DNA of 64,000 nt from Gyromitra esculenta (lineage: Eukaryota > Ascomycota > Pezizomycetes > Pezizales > Discinaceae): the NCBI GenBank assembly GCA_038503075.1, contig JBCAML010000018.1, positions 868,001 through 932,000 on the forward strand. The letters are read 5' to 3'. Of the stretch, positions 45,511 to 56,454 are shown piece by piece. The position numbers were made by a program, and so were the translations under genes. The notes below the pieces were generated by a model. That model had not been told where the DNA came from, made no database searches, and saw nothing but the letters and a program-made list of their open reading frames with translations. Within the stretch, counting starts at the first letter, position 1. Each line of letters starts with the position of its first letter.

Positions 45511-45775
45511 CAGTCGCGCCCAACAAGACCCTGGGGTTTTTAGGGCACCACAACGCGATGAACGAACATTGAATTCAACTAAAAAACAAGCTATTACAAC
45601 CTCCTCTTCTTGTGCAGCAATAAAAACTCAATAGCATGATGGTGCTATCCTCACTACTGTGTTTTTAAAACAAGGATGTATTTTTGATTTTTTTTTAGAG
45701 GGAATGGCCTGACATCATTTGTTGTGTTGTGGTACTTCAAAAACCGCAGGGACTTGCAATTGTTGGACGCAGCTG
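45511..45775. mobile_element. Degenerate TIR element, TA-flanked
   Basis: Termini CAGTCGCGCCCAACAA and, inverted, CAGCTGCGTCCAACAA, arms of about 50 bases with gaps (both reach GGTTTTT and CACCACAAC/TACCACAAC). Left TA 45509-45510; right TA 45776-45777 is shared with the next element. Confidence 0.7.
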
Positions 45776-45777
45776 TA

Positions 45778-46018
45778 CTTGGGTGTGAAAGTAAGTCTGG
45801 AGACAGGTGGCGGTGCTGGTAAGAGATACCAATTCTTCTCCGCCCTCCACAACTCCCTATGAAGCCTGATAAAAATGCCTAACGGATTAAGAATACTACA
45901 TATATGTATTAAATATTAAATAAAGTAAACTAGCAAAGTATGAAATTCAAACTAGCTTGAGCCCACTGAGAATAGGGCTGCACCGCCACCTGTCGCCAGA
46001 CTTACCCTCACATCCGAG
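45778..46018. mobile_element. TIR element family L, copy 1
   Basis: 241 bases; termini CTTGGGTGTGAAAGTAAGTC / CTCGGATGTGAGGGTAAGTC (inverted), then GACAGGTGGCGGTGC in both arms. TA at 45776-45777 and 46019-46020. Homologous to the partial copy at 56787 and similar in plan to the element at 55647. Confidence 0.82.
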
Positions 46019-46477
46019 TACATACGCGTGTAATGGCAACAGGAACAAAAAATAGTCAAAACTTCGACAGGCAAGAGGCAGCCCTAGATAGCCACCAGAG
46101 CTAATTCTCCAGTTGATGTGCATAGACTCATGTCCTTCAGTATTGTTAAGCAAGATCACAAACTATCACTCTAGCATTGACAAGGGCATATGTATCTGTT
46201 GAAAGAGTAAGTAAGTAAGTAAATTTCAATTACGCATCCAACCCTTGTAGAGTACAACTTGTGTGTAATGGAGACTGGTTGATTCTTTCGATGGGTCGCG
46301 CTGACTAAGCAGATCACCTTTACTTTTGAATAGGGACTGCAAGCATGCTTAATAAGTAGCGCCAAGATTCAGCGGTACACACATACATGGAGATACGTAC
46401 AGCTATTAATATATACCTGTTATCCAACAAACAAAAGAGTATACAGCCCGTCTCCCTAAGAGTAAGGTTCGGGCAGG

Positions 46478-47423
46478 ATGGACAGGTTCTACTTTGGTTC
46501 TGAATCGGATAGCGACAATGATAATCCAGACTCGCTGCCTTTCCCCGCACCGCTTTCCCGTGATGCCTTCTCCACCAACATTAACGCGCCCTTCTCACCG
46601 ACAGTGTTCTTGGCCACTCTAAGACATCGCCACCAGACACTCGAGGACTTACGCGCTGAGCTCCGAACAAAAAGCAAAGATCTCGAAAAAGAACTTGTAG
46701 AGCTCGTCAATAAGGACTATGTGGATTTTGTGGGACTAGGAAGTTCATTGAGTGGTGGGGATGGGAGAGTTGAAGACTTGAAGATGGGGTTGTGGGGATT
46801 CAAGAGAGATATTGAGGGTGTCGTAGGCCGGATCGAAGAAGTTACTAGGGAGGTTCAGACAGAGTTGAAGGCCATAGAACGTGTCAGGAGGGGAAAGGTG
46901 TGTTTTCTGAACCCTCTTTTGTCGTGTCGATAATCAGCGTTGGAGAGCGAATTGAAAAATGCTATCTATCTATACTAACGGCATGGGCTTTGGGGTTATC
47001 AAGATGCTTGCAAGAACTCTACTGGCGCTTTCGCACAGGCTCGATGAGCTCTTGTCGTTGCTATTGCTCGACGTGTCGACTCCCGTAGAGTCGACTCTTC
47101 CACTATTTCATAGTGACAACAGTGCAGAAGAGGATGAAGGACTGACGAGTATCAGACGGCTGAAAAGAATAGTTTCGGGGTACCGTTATGTTACGCAACA
47201 TCTTGTACCATGTGTTCCGGAAGGACATCCATTCTTGAATGTTCAGCTAGAGAGGGCCGAGCAAGTTAGAAGCACCTTGTTACTAGATCTAGGGAGCGCC
47301 TTAAAAGAATTCAAGTTGAGAGGTGATACGGATAAAACCATCATTATTCTGGGGTTTTATACAGATCTAATGGCAGAGGAGGAGGCGGTCAAAGTATTAA
47401 AGGAATTGAAAAAGGAAAGCTGA
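46478..47423 (+). CDS. COG2: Conserved oligomeric Golgi complex subunit 2
   Basis: COG tethering complex subunit for retrograde traffic within the Golgi. Two exons: 46478-46897 and 47004-47423, 279 aa, the short form usual in fungi. The N-terminal COG2 motif is visible: LPFPAPLSRDAFSTNINAP, FLATLRHRHQTLEDLRAELR, LEKELVELVNKDYVDFVGLGSSL (residues ~65-90), followed by predicted coiled-coil helices (RIEEVTREVQTELKAIERVRRGK). Exon 2 is placed at the acceptor 25 bases after an ACTAAC branch point and gives RTLLALSHRLDELLSLLLL. It then carries RRLKRIVSGYRYVTQHL and HPFLNVQLERAEQVRSTLLLDLGSAL. Ends ELKKES. Confidence 0.85.
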
Positions 47424-48254
47424 ATCTCTCTGTCCTCTATTCCAAGTCTTGACAGGGTTATGAATTTTATAAATCTTGAGAGGGACTAAGAGGGTGTGGG
47501 CTAAGAAAATTGGAAAATATATATTTACTATCCAGTAATAATCTTCGCAGTCCAGGTTGTTCCGAATCCTAGGATACGTCTTTGAATACGTCTGGAATGT
47601 CTGGAGATTAACGTTACCTACCATTGTGACCTAAAAACATTTACAGTTTTAACTCTGGGGCCACAGATTTCGGGCGGCCCACTGTCCGAAGCTCGATAAC
47701 TCGGTTCACAAATCCGCATGTCCCGACTTTTTCTAAAATAGAACTCTTCAACCCGTACAAGAACTCCCCGCGGCCTGTTGTAAAATATTAACGATATCAA
47801 AGTTCAAGGGCTTAGGTCTCGAGTGAGATCTGGTGACCACTTGGGCATTTAAATAAGTTGACTGTTCTAAAACTGGGTTGTTATGCTCTTTTTCTCTATC
47901 ACTAAACTCAACTCAAGGAACCTCAATGAGACAGCCTTCGTCGAAAGATCCGCCCGCAAAGCATTAGAGGAGTTATGTGACCTACCGGCCCCAAGTCCAA
48001 ATCCTATCACTTGATTTTACACATACCTGGCTGAGACTAGCATGAGGAACAAAAATTTAGCTAATGCGAGAGACAAAGGTCCCCGCTTGGCACGGGACAA
48101 CAGATAACAAAAATATAGTAGGGGTTGAGCAACTTGTCAAACATCCTGTTTAGTTTTCTTTACTTCTATCTCCCATATGCACGCATTTATGAACGATGAC
48201 CTACAATCCTGCAAATTAGGATATAGGCCATAACCCACCTATTAGACCAAATCA
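47424..48254. other. AT-rich intergenic region
   Basis: Downstream of COG2 and upstream of the PNS1 remnant. No gene or structured repeat seen. Confidence 0.4.
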
Positions 48255-50996
48255 TGGGCTAAGTGAACATAATCTACAACCACAGCCACAAAACTACTAT
48301 GGAAACCAGGTATCTCTGCCACAGGGCCATATGCTACCTCAAAAATAGGCACCTCCTGTGGTATCTCCAACACCAGATCCCGTTTCTTTAAATTTATAAT
48401 ACAATCTACCTCCATACTCTTTTGAGGAAAAGTTTTTAGTGAGAAAGCCGAAGCACAGCGATCTATGGACGACTATCCTTGTAGCTATCATCTCTCTCCT
48501 TCGTTTCCATGTAACGCTTAGTATATACGCTTGGGATGAGATGGCACACCATATTAAACAGTGCTTAACTGATCTATTTTAGTTCCTTAGGGTGTGCTTG
48601 GATTTATAATTGCGGGTGGAACTAGCTTGCGTAGCTACTCACAGCAAAAAGAAATTCTGGTGGGTGTCTATAGCGACGAACAGAAAGATTTTGGGGTAAA
48701 TGGGGTTTCTTAGGTTCTCGCAAAAAAAAAAACATCTATGTCCATCAATACCAGGCCACTCTAAGTCGCACTAATAGCTAAGCGAATTTAGTTATCTAGC
48801 AATATTTTCGTCTTGTTGATGCTTGTTATTGGGGCTTGCCTTTGTCTGCTCATATGCTTATTTTGTAGCAGGTCGGTCTTGGGTTAGGAAAATAATATAT
48901 ACGGTAAACATGCAGAATAACACAGATTTCAAGTAGTGTGATGCAGAATGGCACACCTTGGCAAGCAAATTTTTTAATCTGAATCTAACTATACTGCAAG
49001 CAATGGTACAGGAGGTGAGCGACAGGTATTTTTTTATATCCTAGTTGTTTAGAGTACGCTGACTGCAATGTGGTGGAGCATGCTCACTGGCAGAGAAATC
49101 TGGACTGGAGATCTGCAAATCCTTTCCCTTTTCCCTAGCTCGCTTCCTAGTAGTATGGGGCCAACCACGAGGGTTTTGAAGTTGAGGGGGTAGGCACTCT
49201 TGTGTAAATGCTAGATTTGCCGTATCGACTGGACGGATGTTGATAGCATAAGTATCTTGGTATGTAGTTAACAGAAAGCGGGCAGAAATCAAATCTCTGG
49301 ATGCCTTTTTAGATGACCTCTGTGATGGGCGGCTAGACAGCATTAATGGCTTGAGAGTTACAAAAGGTTGCAGAGTAGGGGAGTTGAAAGGAAACTTTAA
49401 GCTGAAGCGCCTAGACCAGCCAAGGTGTGTCATTTTGAATTGTGTGTTATTCTGCATCATACTACCCAAAATCTGTGTTATTCTGCATGTTTACCGTAAT
49501 ATATATTACTACAATTCTAAAGTAAAATTGCCTACGGGACATTACTTTGAGTTCAAAATGCTAACTCCCGCTAGTATTGGTTCAGGAGCTGGAACTGTAG
49601 CCTACTATTTTGCGAGGCACTGATATACAACAGCTATCATATTTATTCTTTTCGCTCTATTCTATGCATACTGTTTTTGGACATGGAGAAACAGAATACT
49701 ATTCGCAGTATTGATGTTGCAAACAAGTATTGATGTTGCAAAATACTATGGTTATGTGTACGTGGTTTCGGCACTTGGTGGACTGACAGCAGTCATCTTT
49801 GGGGCATGGGTACTCGTGACACTTATAGCCGTTAACACTAGGTACGCACCAACTGCGGTAGATAGATTATTGTGTAAGACTAGTAGAAGTGGATCTAACC
49901 ATTCGTCAATTAACGTGATTGGATTGGCGATTTTTGTGACGTTTAGCGGTTACTGGACATCAGAGGTCATTAAAAACGGCATCCATGTAAGCATTTCAGG
50001 AGGTAAGCTCATTCTTGTCATATCCATGTTTCGCTGAAACTCCGTCTGATAACTTCTGAGTCTTTAGTATATGGATCGTGGTACTTTTGTTCTCGTTCAC
50101 CCCAAGGCATGCCATATCATCCTATACTAAGCGCCTTCAAGCGGGCGATGGCGTGTTCATTTGGATCGATATCCTTTGGATCCTTGATTGTATCAGCTAT
50201 CCAGCTCATCCTCCAATTGTGCTCAATTGCTCGAATGAATCAAGGGGAGGACTGTTTAGTTTCTTGCACAGTCCTTTGTTTCCTTGCGTAATGCTGAATA
50301 TTATAGAGTCATGTGTAAAAAAATTTAATGTAGGAGTAATATCCTTTCTCATAGCGTGATAGGTTTACTGATTTATGCGGGAACCTATAGCATTATGCCT
50401 ATTCTTATATCGCTTCGTATGGTAAAGCGTATGTTGCATCGGAGAAACAAAAATGGAAGATGATGAAAGATCACGGGTTGGACGCCTTGGTCTAAGATTG
50501 CCTAGTAAGTTCGTTTGGTTGTATTTCTTACCCAATGGTCTATCGTTTCCATGTGATGGGGAATAAAACACCTCATGTACCTAATATCTCCGCTGATTGT
50601 GCAACGAGTTCAGGTGGGCTCAGTTTTGAGTATGGCATCAGTTTTCGTAGGGATTATGTGCACTTTCATTGAGTATATGTACCTATTGTTTACAACGCTT
50701 GCTTTTAACATTACTGGATTAACGATTCTTATCACTATGGCATTCGCATTCCTTGTTGATCTACAGATTTGCAACACCTTCTTGATACTGCTAAAGGTAT
50801 ATTCTGTCATTCTAAAAAAAAAATTTGAATATCCATATCGAGAACTAACTATAGAGGTTGTGTGAAATAGTCTAGAGTGGCAATCGCCTTTACAAGTATG
50901 GCCCATAACCTAGAGATCCTTATGTGGGACTTTCTAGAGCTTTATCATCAGATGTTGGCAGTATACCCGCATCTTGCCCAAGCAATTCACTCCTAA
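48255..50996 (+). pseudogene. PNS1: PNS1 choline-transporter-like gene, broken
   Basis: Remnant of a CTL/Pns1 polytopic membrane protein. Order of family blocks is preserved: a Gln/Pro/Tyr-rich N-terminus (LQPQPQNYYGNQ near 48260), FEEKFLVRKPKHSDLWTTIL (48412-48471), SLRSYSQQ and VYSDEQKDFGVN (48600-48720), IIFILFALFYAYCFWTWRNR (49634 on), SIDVAKYYGYVYVVSALGGL, GYWTSEVIKNGIHVSISG, then YGSWYFCS and SFGSISFGSLIV (50070-50200), YGKAYVASEKQKWKMMKDHG (50420-50480), MAFAFLVDLQICN (50737-50775) and LYHQMLAVYPHLAQAIHS before TAA. In-frame stops interrupt it: TAG 48346, TAA 48397, TGA 49621, TAA 50289, TGA 50295, TAG 50304 and TAA 50493. A TIR element (48902-49496) sits in its 5' part. It cannot encode the full transporter. 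Confidence 0.85.
48902..49496. mobile_element. TIR element inserted in the PNS1 pseudogene
   Basis: 595 bases; termini CGGTAAACATGCAGAATAAC inverted at the right, arms about 75-80 bases including CACAGATTT and ATGCAGAAT. TA at 48900-48901 and 49497-49498. It carries one uninterrupted minus-strand frame (49469-49041, 142 codons) that begins inside the right arm; this frame has no recognised transposase motif, so the element is treated as non-autonomous. Confidence 0.82.
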
Positions 50997-51345
50997 TATC
51001 CGTTAGTGGTCCGTGGTATTGGGGTAAAAGCAAACATGGGGCTTCGGATGAAAACAGATTGCATGCTTGGGTGGTATACCACCCTTGTAACAGATGACTG
51101 AATTTGAAGAATCACTTGCTTTGCACAGATGATTTAGAATTTTTGGTCTTTATGATCAAGAGACTCGATGGTATCGCAATTGGCTCATATGTTGGTAACT
51201 TGATATGGCCCGGCCAAGACTCGAGCAATACTAGTGTTTCCATGTTGAGCCGCACAGCTTTGAGCATCAACGCCAGGCATTTGGAGATCCCCCATCCATT
51301 CTTCATGACAGGGTGCCTATAAACCTCTAGCGAAGCCCACCAACA
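50997..51345. promoter_or_regulatory. Intergenic region upstream of CTK2
   Basis: About 350 bases from the PNS1 remnant to the CTK2 start; no ORF of its own or repeat seen. Confidence 0.4.
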
Positions 51346-52781
51346 ATGCACAGCGTTCAGATTGCTCCCTCAAGGAGCCCGAATTCACCCGAATCTCCAT
51401 CCACATACGTCCAAAGCTTCTCCAATACTTTCATCCAGAGATCACGACCATACCTAAGCGAGGAACAAATCGAGGCCTTACTGCCTAAGGACTCCCAGCT
51501 TGAGGCAAAGGATATAGCTACCCGACTAAATGCCTGCGCTTGGATTATGCAAGTTGGACATAACATGCAGTTGTGGGTTTTCTTGGGCAAAAGGAGGACT
51601 AGAAATATCGAGTGCTGATTGTTGGCATGGATAGTCCGGTACGAACGATGGCCACAGCGACGATTTTGTACCACCGATTCCGATTATTCAACCGTTCCCC
51701 CTTTCTCGAGCATAACTATATGGTAGATTTTCTTTTCTTTGCGGAATTCGTTTCTTGGGCAAGGTAAAGGGCTTATACAAAAATTGAGCATTTAGGACGT
51801 TGCAGCAACTTCGCTTTTCGTGGCATGCAAGATAGAGGACACGCTCAAGAAGTCTAGAGAAATCCTATGTGCGAGCTACAACCTCCGTCATCCTCAAAAC
51901 GAGCCGATCAACTCGGACAACCCGGTAATACTGGACCGCTCTCGTTATCCGGTGGGCAAGGCTAACTGTCCGATATGGGAGCCAGATACTTGATGATGCG
52001 ACAAAACGCATCATTGGTATTGAGCGGATGATCCTCGAATCTTCGTCTTTCGACTTTAGATATCGTCATGCTCAGCCGTTTATTATCAAATTTGCTAGGA
52101 TTTTCAAATGCCCCAAGGATGCTACGCAGCGTGCATGGGATATTTCTGTCGATGTTTATAAAACACTTTCACCGCTGAAGGCTACTCCACATGCTCTGGC
52201 TCTCGCGGCGTTAGACCTTGCGACAAGGCTCGGGGGGCGGAAGATCAATATACGATACGAGGGATTCGAAGTGACCCGAGAAGTGGTGTTGTGTAAGCTC
52301 TCCCCTATTTCTATAGCCACAACTGGCCTAAAGGGGTGTGGCTGATGAATATTTCTGCCAGCCTGGAAAGAAAATCACAAAGCTAACCTTCAAAATAGCC
52401 ATCGTTGACGATCTATTGGACCTGTATACGAATCACCGGGCATTTACTCTAGTTGGCCCTCACTACGACGGCAACACATATCTTACCCACCGCATTGACC
52501 TTAATAAGGAACGTGGTGTTCATGGGAATGGCTATCATAAATCTAATGGCCACGGACGAGAATCACTGACTTCATCCCCAAGTGATGTCTCATCATATCT
52601 AGCAAATGGACAAGTTTCGAATGCAACAGATCGTGGAACGCACGGCACCGTAAGATTCATGATCGACCCGTCTAGGGAGAGAAATGAACGGCAGTTATTA
52701 AATGAGCATCCATATAGTGGGCGAGGGTTAGAACTTCCGCGGAACGGGGTAGATGGGAGCCCTTACAATGGCCGATCATGA
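51346..52781 (+). CDS. CTK2: CTD kinase I cyclin subunit (Ctk2)
   Basis: Cyclin partner of the CTDK-I kinase that phosphorylates Ser2 of the RNA polymerase II C-terminal domain. Five exons: 51346-51572, 51635-51722, 51796-51924, 51986-52292 and 52399-52781, 377 aa. Cyclin-box features: SRPYLSEEQIEALLP, RLNACAWIMQVGHNMQFPVRTMATATILYHRF, DVAATSLFVACKIEDTLKKSREIL (MRAIL-like helix and ACK(I/T)ED motif), then RIIGIERMILESSSFDFRYRHAQPF, second-fold ALAALDLATRLGG and IVDDLLDLYTNH. The C-terminal ~110 residues are polar and probably disordered. Exon 2 is ended at ATG 51722 because that gives the conserved tyrosine-aspartate junction; reading through yields a hydrophobic extension and a stop. Confidence 0.88.
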
Positions 52782-53453
52782 TGTAACAGTGAATTGCAGA
52801 TTATAATAGTTGGCTTTGTGGGTGAATGGAGAAGCGACCGGAATCGCAGGTAGCTATTTTTCTCTATCGCTTGTAGGATATAATCGCGATTTCTCGTATT
52901 TTCTTGAATGAGAGGTGGGAGTTATTTTCTTGGCATATAAGTAATTAAATCTAGCTACTAACAGCAGCGGTTACACGGTTAACTATTGGAGGTTCCGTGA
53001 TCATCTTGTTTTTGAATATACCTACACAACTTTCGGTAGTATGCAAGGCATACATGTAGGGGTGTGGAGGTGGGGTGGGGGTTTTTTGCATTCAATAGGG
53101 TCACCATACAAATAATCTGAGACCTGTATCATCTTCGCACCCCTGCCCCTAGTACTACTCTAGGCGTTACTATCATACGGGATTACACCTGAAGATGGGG
53201 AGGTAGCAATTAGGGTTGGTGTTCGTAGCACCCAAATGATGATGACCGTAGAGTATTCGTCTCAGTTTGTTTACAAATAAATAAATAATCAGCCATTGCG
53301 CTTTTAGCCCTCCGTTGCGATAAATCACATGGTCGCACTCGACGTCCGAGTATCTTGGCACATCCCTTGGCAACAACGAAATCTGTACTTGACCTGGCGA
53401 TTTAAAACCTCTCTCAATCTACCATCGAATCGATAGCCCACAACGTGCAGAAT
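52782..53453. other. Intergenic region CTK2/rhodanese
   Basis: Contains TACATGTA near 53051 beside G-rich sequence, and a weak inverted pair (GGGGTGTGG / CGCACCCC) around 53055-53155. No supported ORF. Confidence 0.4.
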
Positions 53454-54044
53454 ATGACATCCAAAAGAATTGCAACTATTCTCACCTACCGCATTGCAGC
53501 TCCGCCTCTATTCCGGTCAGCTGCTTGCCACCAGCCACTTCTCGGCGCCAGTTTCGCCAGTCGGTTGCGTCCATCTGCACAGGCCTGGGGGTTTGGGGGA
53601 ACTATCAGGCATCATTCCCGCCCAGCATCTGCAAGTAGTTCAGCTGTTTATGAATTTGAAGACGTTGTAGCCCTTCCTTTCGTTTGTTTGGTGTTTGTAT
53701 TAACCGACAAATATTAGATTAAATTGCTTTGTTCAAACCCCTCATCTGAGCGCATACTTATCGATGTTCGAGAGCCAGGCGAATTCAGAACGGGCGCTAT
53801 CCCAACAGCAATAAATTTACCTATTGCATCAGCGCCAGAGGCCCTCTCGCTCCCAGGTGATGAATTCGAAGATCGCTTTGGGTTTACAAAGCCGGGGATG
53901 GACAAGGAACTCGTGTTTTATTGCAAGGCTGGAGTGAGGTGCAGTGCAGCGGCTCAATTGGCACTGCAGAATGGCTATGGAAAGGTGGGAGAATATCGAG
54001 GGAGTTGGCTGGATTGGGAAAAGAAGATAAAGGATGAAGCATAA
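53454..54044 (+). CDS. Mitochondrial rhodanese (thiosulfate sulfurtransferase)
   Basis: Single-domain rhodanese transferring sulfane sulfur. Two exons: 53454-53666 and 53718-54044, 179 aa. The first ~70 residues are rich in Arg, Ser and Ala with few acids (MTSKRIATILTYRIAAPP, RLRPSAQAWGFGGTIRHHSRP), typical of a mitochondrial presequence. The domain starts YEFEDVIKLLCSNPSSERILIDVREPGEFRTGAI, passes FTKPGMDKELVFYCKAGVRCSAAAQLA and ends YRGSWLDWEKKIKDEA. The active-site loop CKAGVR carries the catalytic Cys, at about residue 144. The start ATG 53454 is used; a GTG nine bases upstream is in frame but unlikely. Yeast Rdl1/Rdl2 are the nearest functional parallels. Confidence 0.87.
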
Positions 54045-54537
54045 TTGATGATGAGACTACATGAAGTAAAATAATTCGTGGGGGACTTATGATTCTGTAC
54101 AGCAAAGGATTGGAGATCCCGATCCATCATTAGAGAATCTTGATACAAACCATACAAGGGGCGAGAACTACAAAATGTAGATTGAATGTAGAACGTATGT
54201 AAAGGGAAAAATCATTACCGAGCATTTTAGGCCCTGGAAGCGTTCTAAATTTTCCAAATACATCTGCTCGCGAAACTTGAGCTTCTCACAAGAACACCAG
54301 CATCTGACCTGCAATTTGCAGGCGAGCTTTGACTACGCCGTGAAAATCCCAGACAACTAAGGGAGGTTGTAAACCAATACTACCCCGGGGGATGTCTTAT
54401 CCGAACTGTGTTTCAGAATCAACCACATAAGAGAAAAAAGACTCCCTCCGCATTTTCTCAAAGCGCCCAGAAACTTTTACTTTTTGAAATTCCTTGTATG
54501 ATGACAGAAAAGGAGAAAGAAGCCCAACATCACCCAT
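54045..54537. other. Short intergenic region, convergent genes
   Basis: 3' regions of the rhodanese (plus) and RPL32 (minus) genes; no ORF or repeat supported. Confidence 0.4.
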
Positions 54538-55308
54538 CTAAGCATCTGTGGTAACCCTTCCCTTAGGATTGGTGACCTTTACACCTAGCGCTTTGGCTTT
54601 CGCGATGATCTCGATACGCTTCCGCGATGAGACGGCATGACCAATCCTATAAAGAAAAACAACATCAGTTAGCGATCCTCCTAGGATTAGGAATTTAAGG
54701 GTATTTTGGACGATCGTACTCGGCAGCGTATGTCTTGTTGTGCATGAGAAGCATATCGACATCCGAGGTATTCTGGACAAGGAATGCTTTGTGACCAGAA
54801 GGCATCATATGGCGGGTCTTTCTATTGGATCCGTAACCGATCTAAAATTTCCCAAAAAAAAACTTGTCAAATCCCGAATTCTCGATCTTTCGAAATCATC
54901 GTTACCTAGTTGCTGCTGATAAGATTGATCATACCTTCGGCATAGCGGCCTGGCCCTTAAATCGTCTCCTAACCCTATTGTCGATACCTTTAGGCTTCCT
55001 CCAAGACGACTTGACGGTCTTGTAGACATCGCTCTGGTGGCTAAAGTGACAAAAGTATGGATGTCAGTGGTTATTCTCTTCGTTTAGTTTGAATTTGAAT
55101 ATTCGGAATTTTCGAGGATTTTGAATTATTATTATTATTGTTGTTGTTTATTAATTCAGTTACGGGAATTTTGAAGTGTTGAAAATCGAGGCAAAAAATT
55201 CCCCAGAGGAGGGAAGAGGAGTTCCGAAAATGGGGGAGGTTGGTCGTACCGATTAAACTTCTTAGTTCTCTTCTTGACAATCGGGACGTGCTTCTTTGCG
55301 GCGGTCAT
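54538..55308 (-). CDS. RPL32: 60S ribosomal protein L32 (eL32)
   Basis: Component of the large cytosolic ribosomal subunit. Four exons on the minus strand: 55308-55250, 55040-54935, 54841-54720 and 54646-54538, 131 aa. It reads [20 protein letters not shown], then [20 protein letters not shown] with [10 protein letters not shown], then [20 protein letters not shown], and [20 protein letters not shown] to GRVTTDA. Length and content match the family. Intron 1 is the longest (209 bases) and contains an ATT/GTT trinucleotide run at 55126-55148. As in other fungi, several introns lie close to the start. High expression is expected. Confidence 0.96.
55126..55148. repeat. ATT/GTT trinucleotide microsatellite
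   Basis: Five ATT-type units merging into three GTT units in RPL32 intron 1. Confidence 0.8.
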
Positions 55309-55646
55309 CTTTGTTTTCGGGGAAGGGAATTACAGGTTAGCAAGGGTAGCTCGTGGTTGTGGGGTTTATTTTATCGAGAGATTCCGTAGTAATTTGTTTT
55401 GCTAATGTGGAGGGGTTACTGACCTTGTTGGCTAGTTGGTGAGGTCCTGGATGGGGAGGGTTAGTTGTCGAGTCGTCGTCGTCGTCGTAACAGGGAAATT
55501 GGTGGAGTTTGGCAATTTTACAATTTGATAGTGTGTAAGTGCAAATGAGTGATATGTGTGGGCTGGGTAACCGAGCGTGACTGTCTTTTCTGTCAATAGG
55601 TAACAATGGAAAGAATGTTACCCGGACTAGAAACACACATGTGCTA

Positions 55647-55878
55647 TGGGTGTAGGGGTAAGTGATGCAAAGTGGCGGTGCTGCAGGTACGCAAGCACCA
55701 GCCCTCACTTACAAAATGTGCCCAAAATCACTATCATGATGAAGTTAATAGAAGGAAGGAAACCATGCAAAGATAGAAGATACAAGAATGATTGAAAATC
55801 GCTGTAATAACTGGTGTGAGGAAGAGTTCGGTTTAGACCTAGGGCACCGCCGCTTTGAATCACTTATCCCTACACCCG
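55647..55878. mobile_element. TIR element, TA-flanked, family-L-like plan
   Basis: 232 bases; termini TGGGTGTAGGGGTAAGTGAT / CGGGTGTAGGGATAAGTGAT (inverted), then AAAG(T/C)GGCGGTGC. TA at 55645-55646 and 55879-55880. The order GGGTGTxxGGGTAAGT...GGCGGTGC matches family L but the sequence is diverged. Confidence 0.8.
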
Positions 55879-56063
55879 TAGTACTACGGGTGTAGAGGCT
55901 CCCACGAGTGTATGGCAACCATGGAGGTGTGGTAGCTTTTATCTAATGGGGAATGACAAAATGAGCTCGAAACACTAAATACATTCAAAATTTAAGTACG
56001 CGGAAATGGTCATAAAAATCGAAAATTTTAATACCTGTTCTCATATAAATTTCTATGAGAGTA

Positions 56064-56162
56064 CTCAAGCGGCCGGAATCTTTTCAGCTCATGTGATCGG
56101 CTGATGAGAAGTTAACCTGTCAAATCGGGTCACATGAGCTGAAAAGATTTCGGCCGCTTGAG
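56064..56162. mobile_element. Short palindromic MITE, TA-flanked
   Basis: 99 bases; arms of about 35 bases (CTCAAGCGGCCGGAATC / CTCAAGCGGCCGAAATC) continuing CTTTTCAGCTCATGTGA, inverted. TA at 56062-56063 and 56163-56164. Nearly all stem. Confidence 0.8.
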
Positions 56163-56220
56163 TAGGGATTAAAGTTTTCCGATTTTTATATCCATACCCG
56201 AGTATGTATGATGTGTACTA

Positions 56221-56454
56221 GCCAAAAAATAAAGTCTGTTCGGTTTGATACATGTACCTAACAGCGACACTCCTCAGACAGATTGAGCCCCACTATAACC
56301 ACTAAAGCCAGCAGGTATGTAAGAAAACTTCTTAGGGCTATAGGAAAACATATTAATAGAGGCGAATTTTAATCTTTATGCAGAAATTGGGGCTCGCTGT
56401 TGTTGAGGTGTTTTCCGTTGCTTGTACCGAACCGAATAGACTTCATTTTTTAGC
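56221..56454. mobile_element. TIR element family B, copy 2
   Basis: 234 bases; GCCAAAAAATAAAGTCTGTT at left and the inverted GCTAAAAAATGAAGTCTATT at right; TA on each side. Same termini and TTCGGTT motif as the copy at 8221. Confidence 0.8.

Larger units (their letters stand above)
44641..46477. other. Intergenic region with two abutting TIR elements
   Basis: T-rich 3' region of the Yrb2-like gene up to about 45300, then two adjacent elements (45511-45775 and 45778-46018). TACATGTA near 45479. A TAAG tandem run lies near 46208-46220. No supported ORF. Confidence 0.5.

Noticed and set aside
51723..51772. Extension of CTK2 exon 2 into a hydrophobic stretch (VDFLFFAEFVSWA)
   Set aside because: Leads to an immediate TAA and cannot join the next exon in phase; the GTAGAT donor at 51723 gives the conserved cyclin sequence.
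53053..53155. Weak inverted pair GGGGTGTGG / CGCACCCCTGCCCC near TA
   Set aside because: Too short and G-rich; arms do not extend, so not counted as a TIR element.
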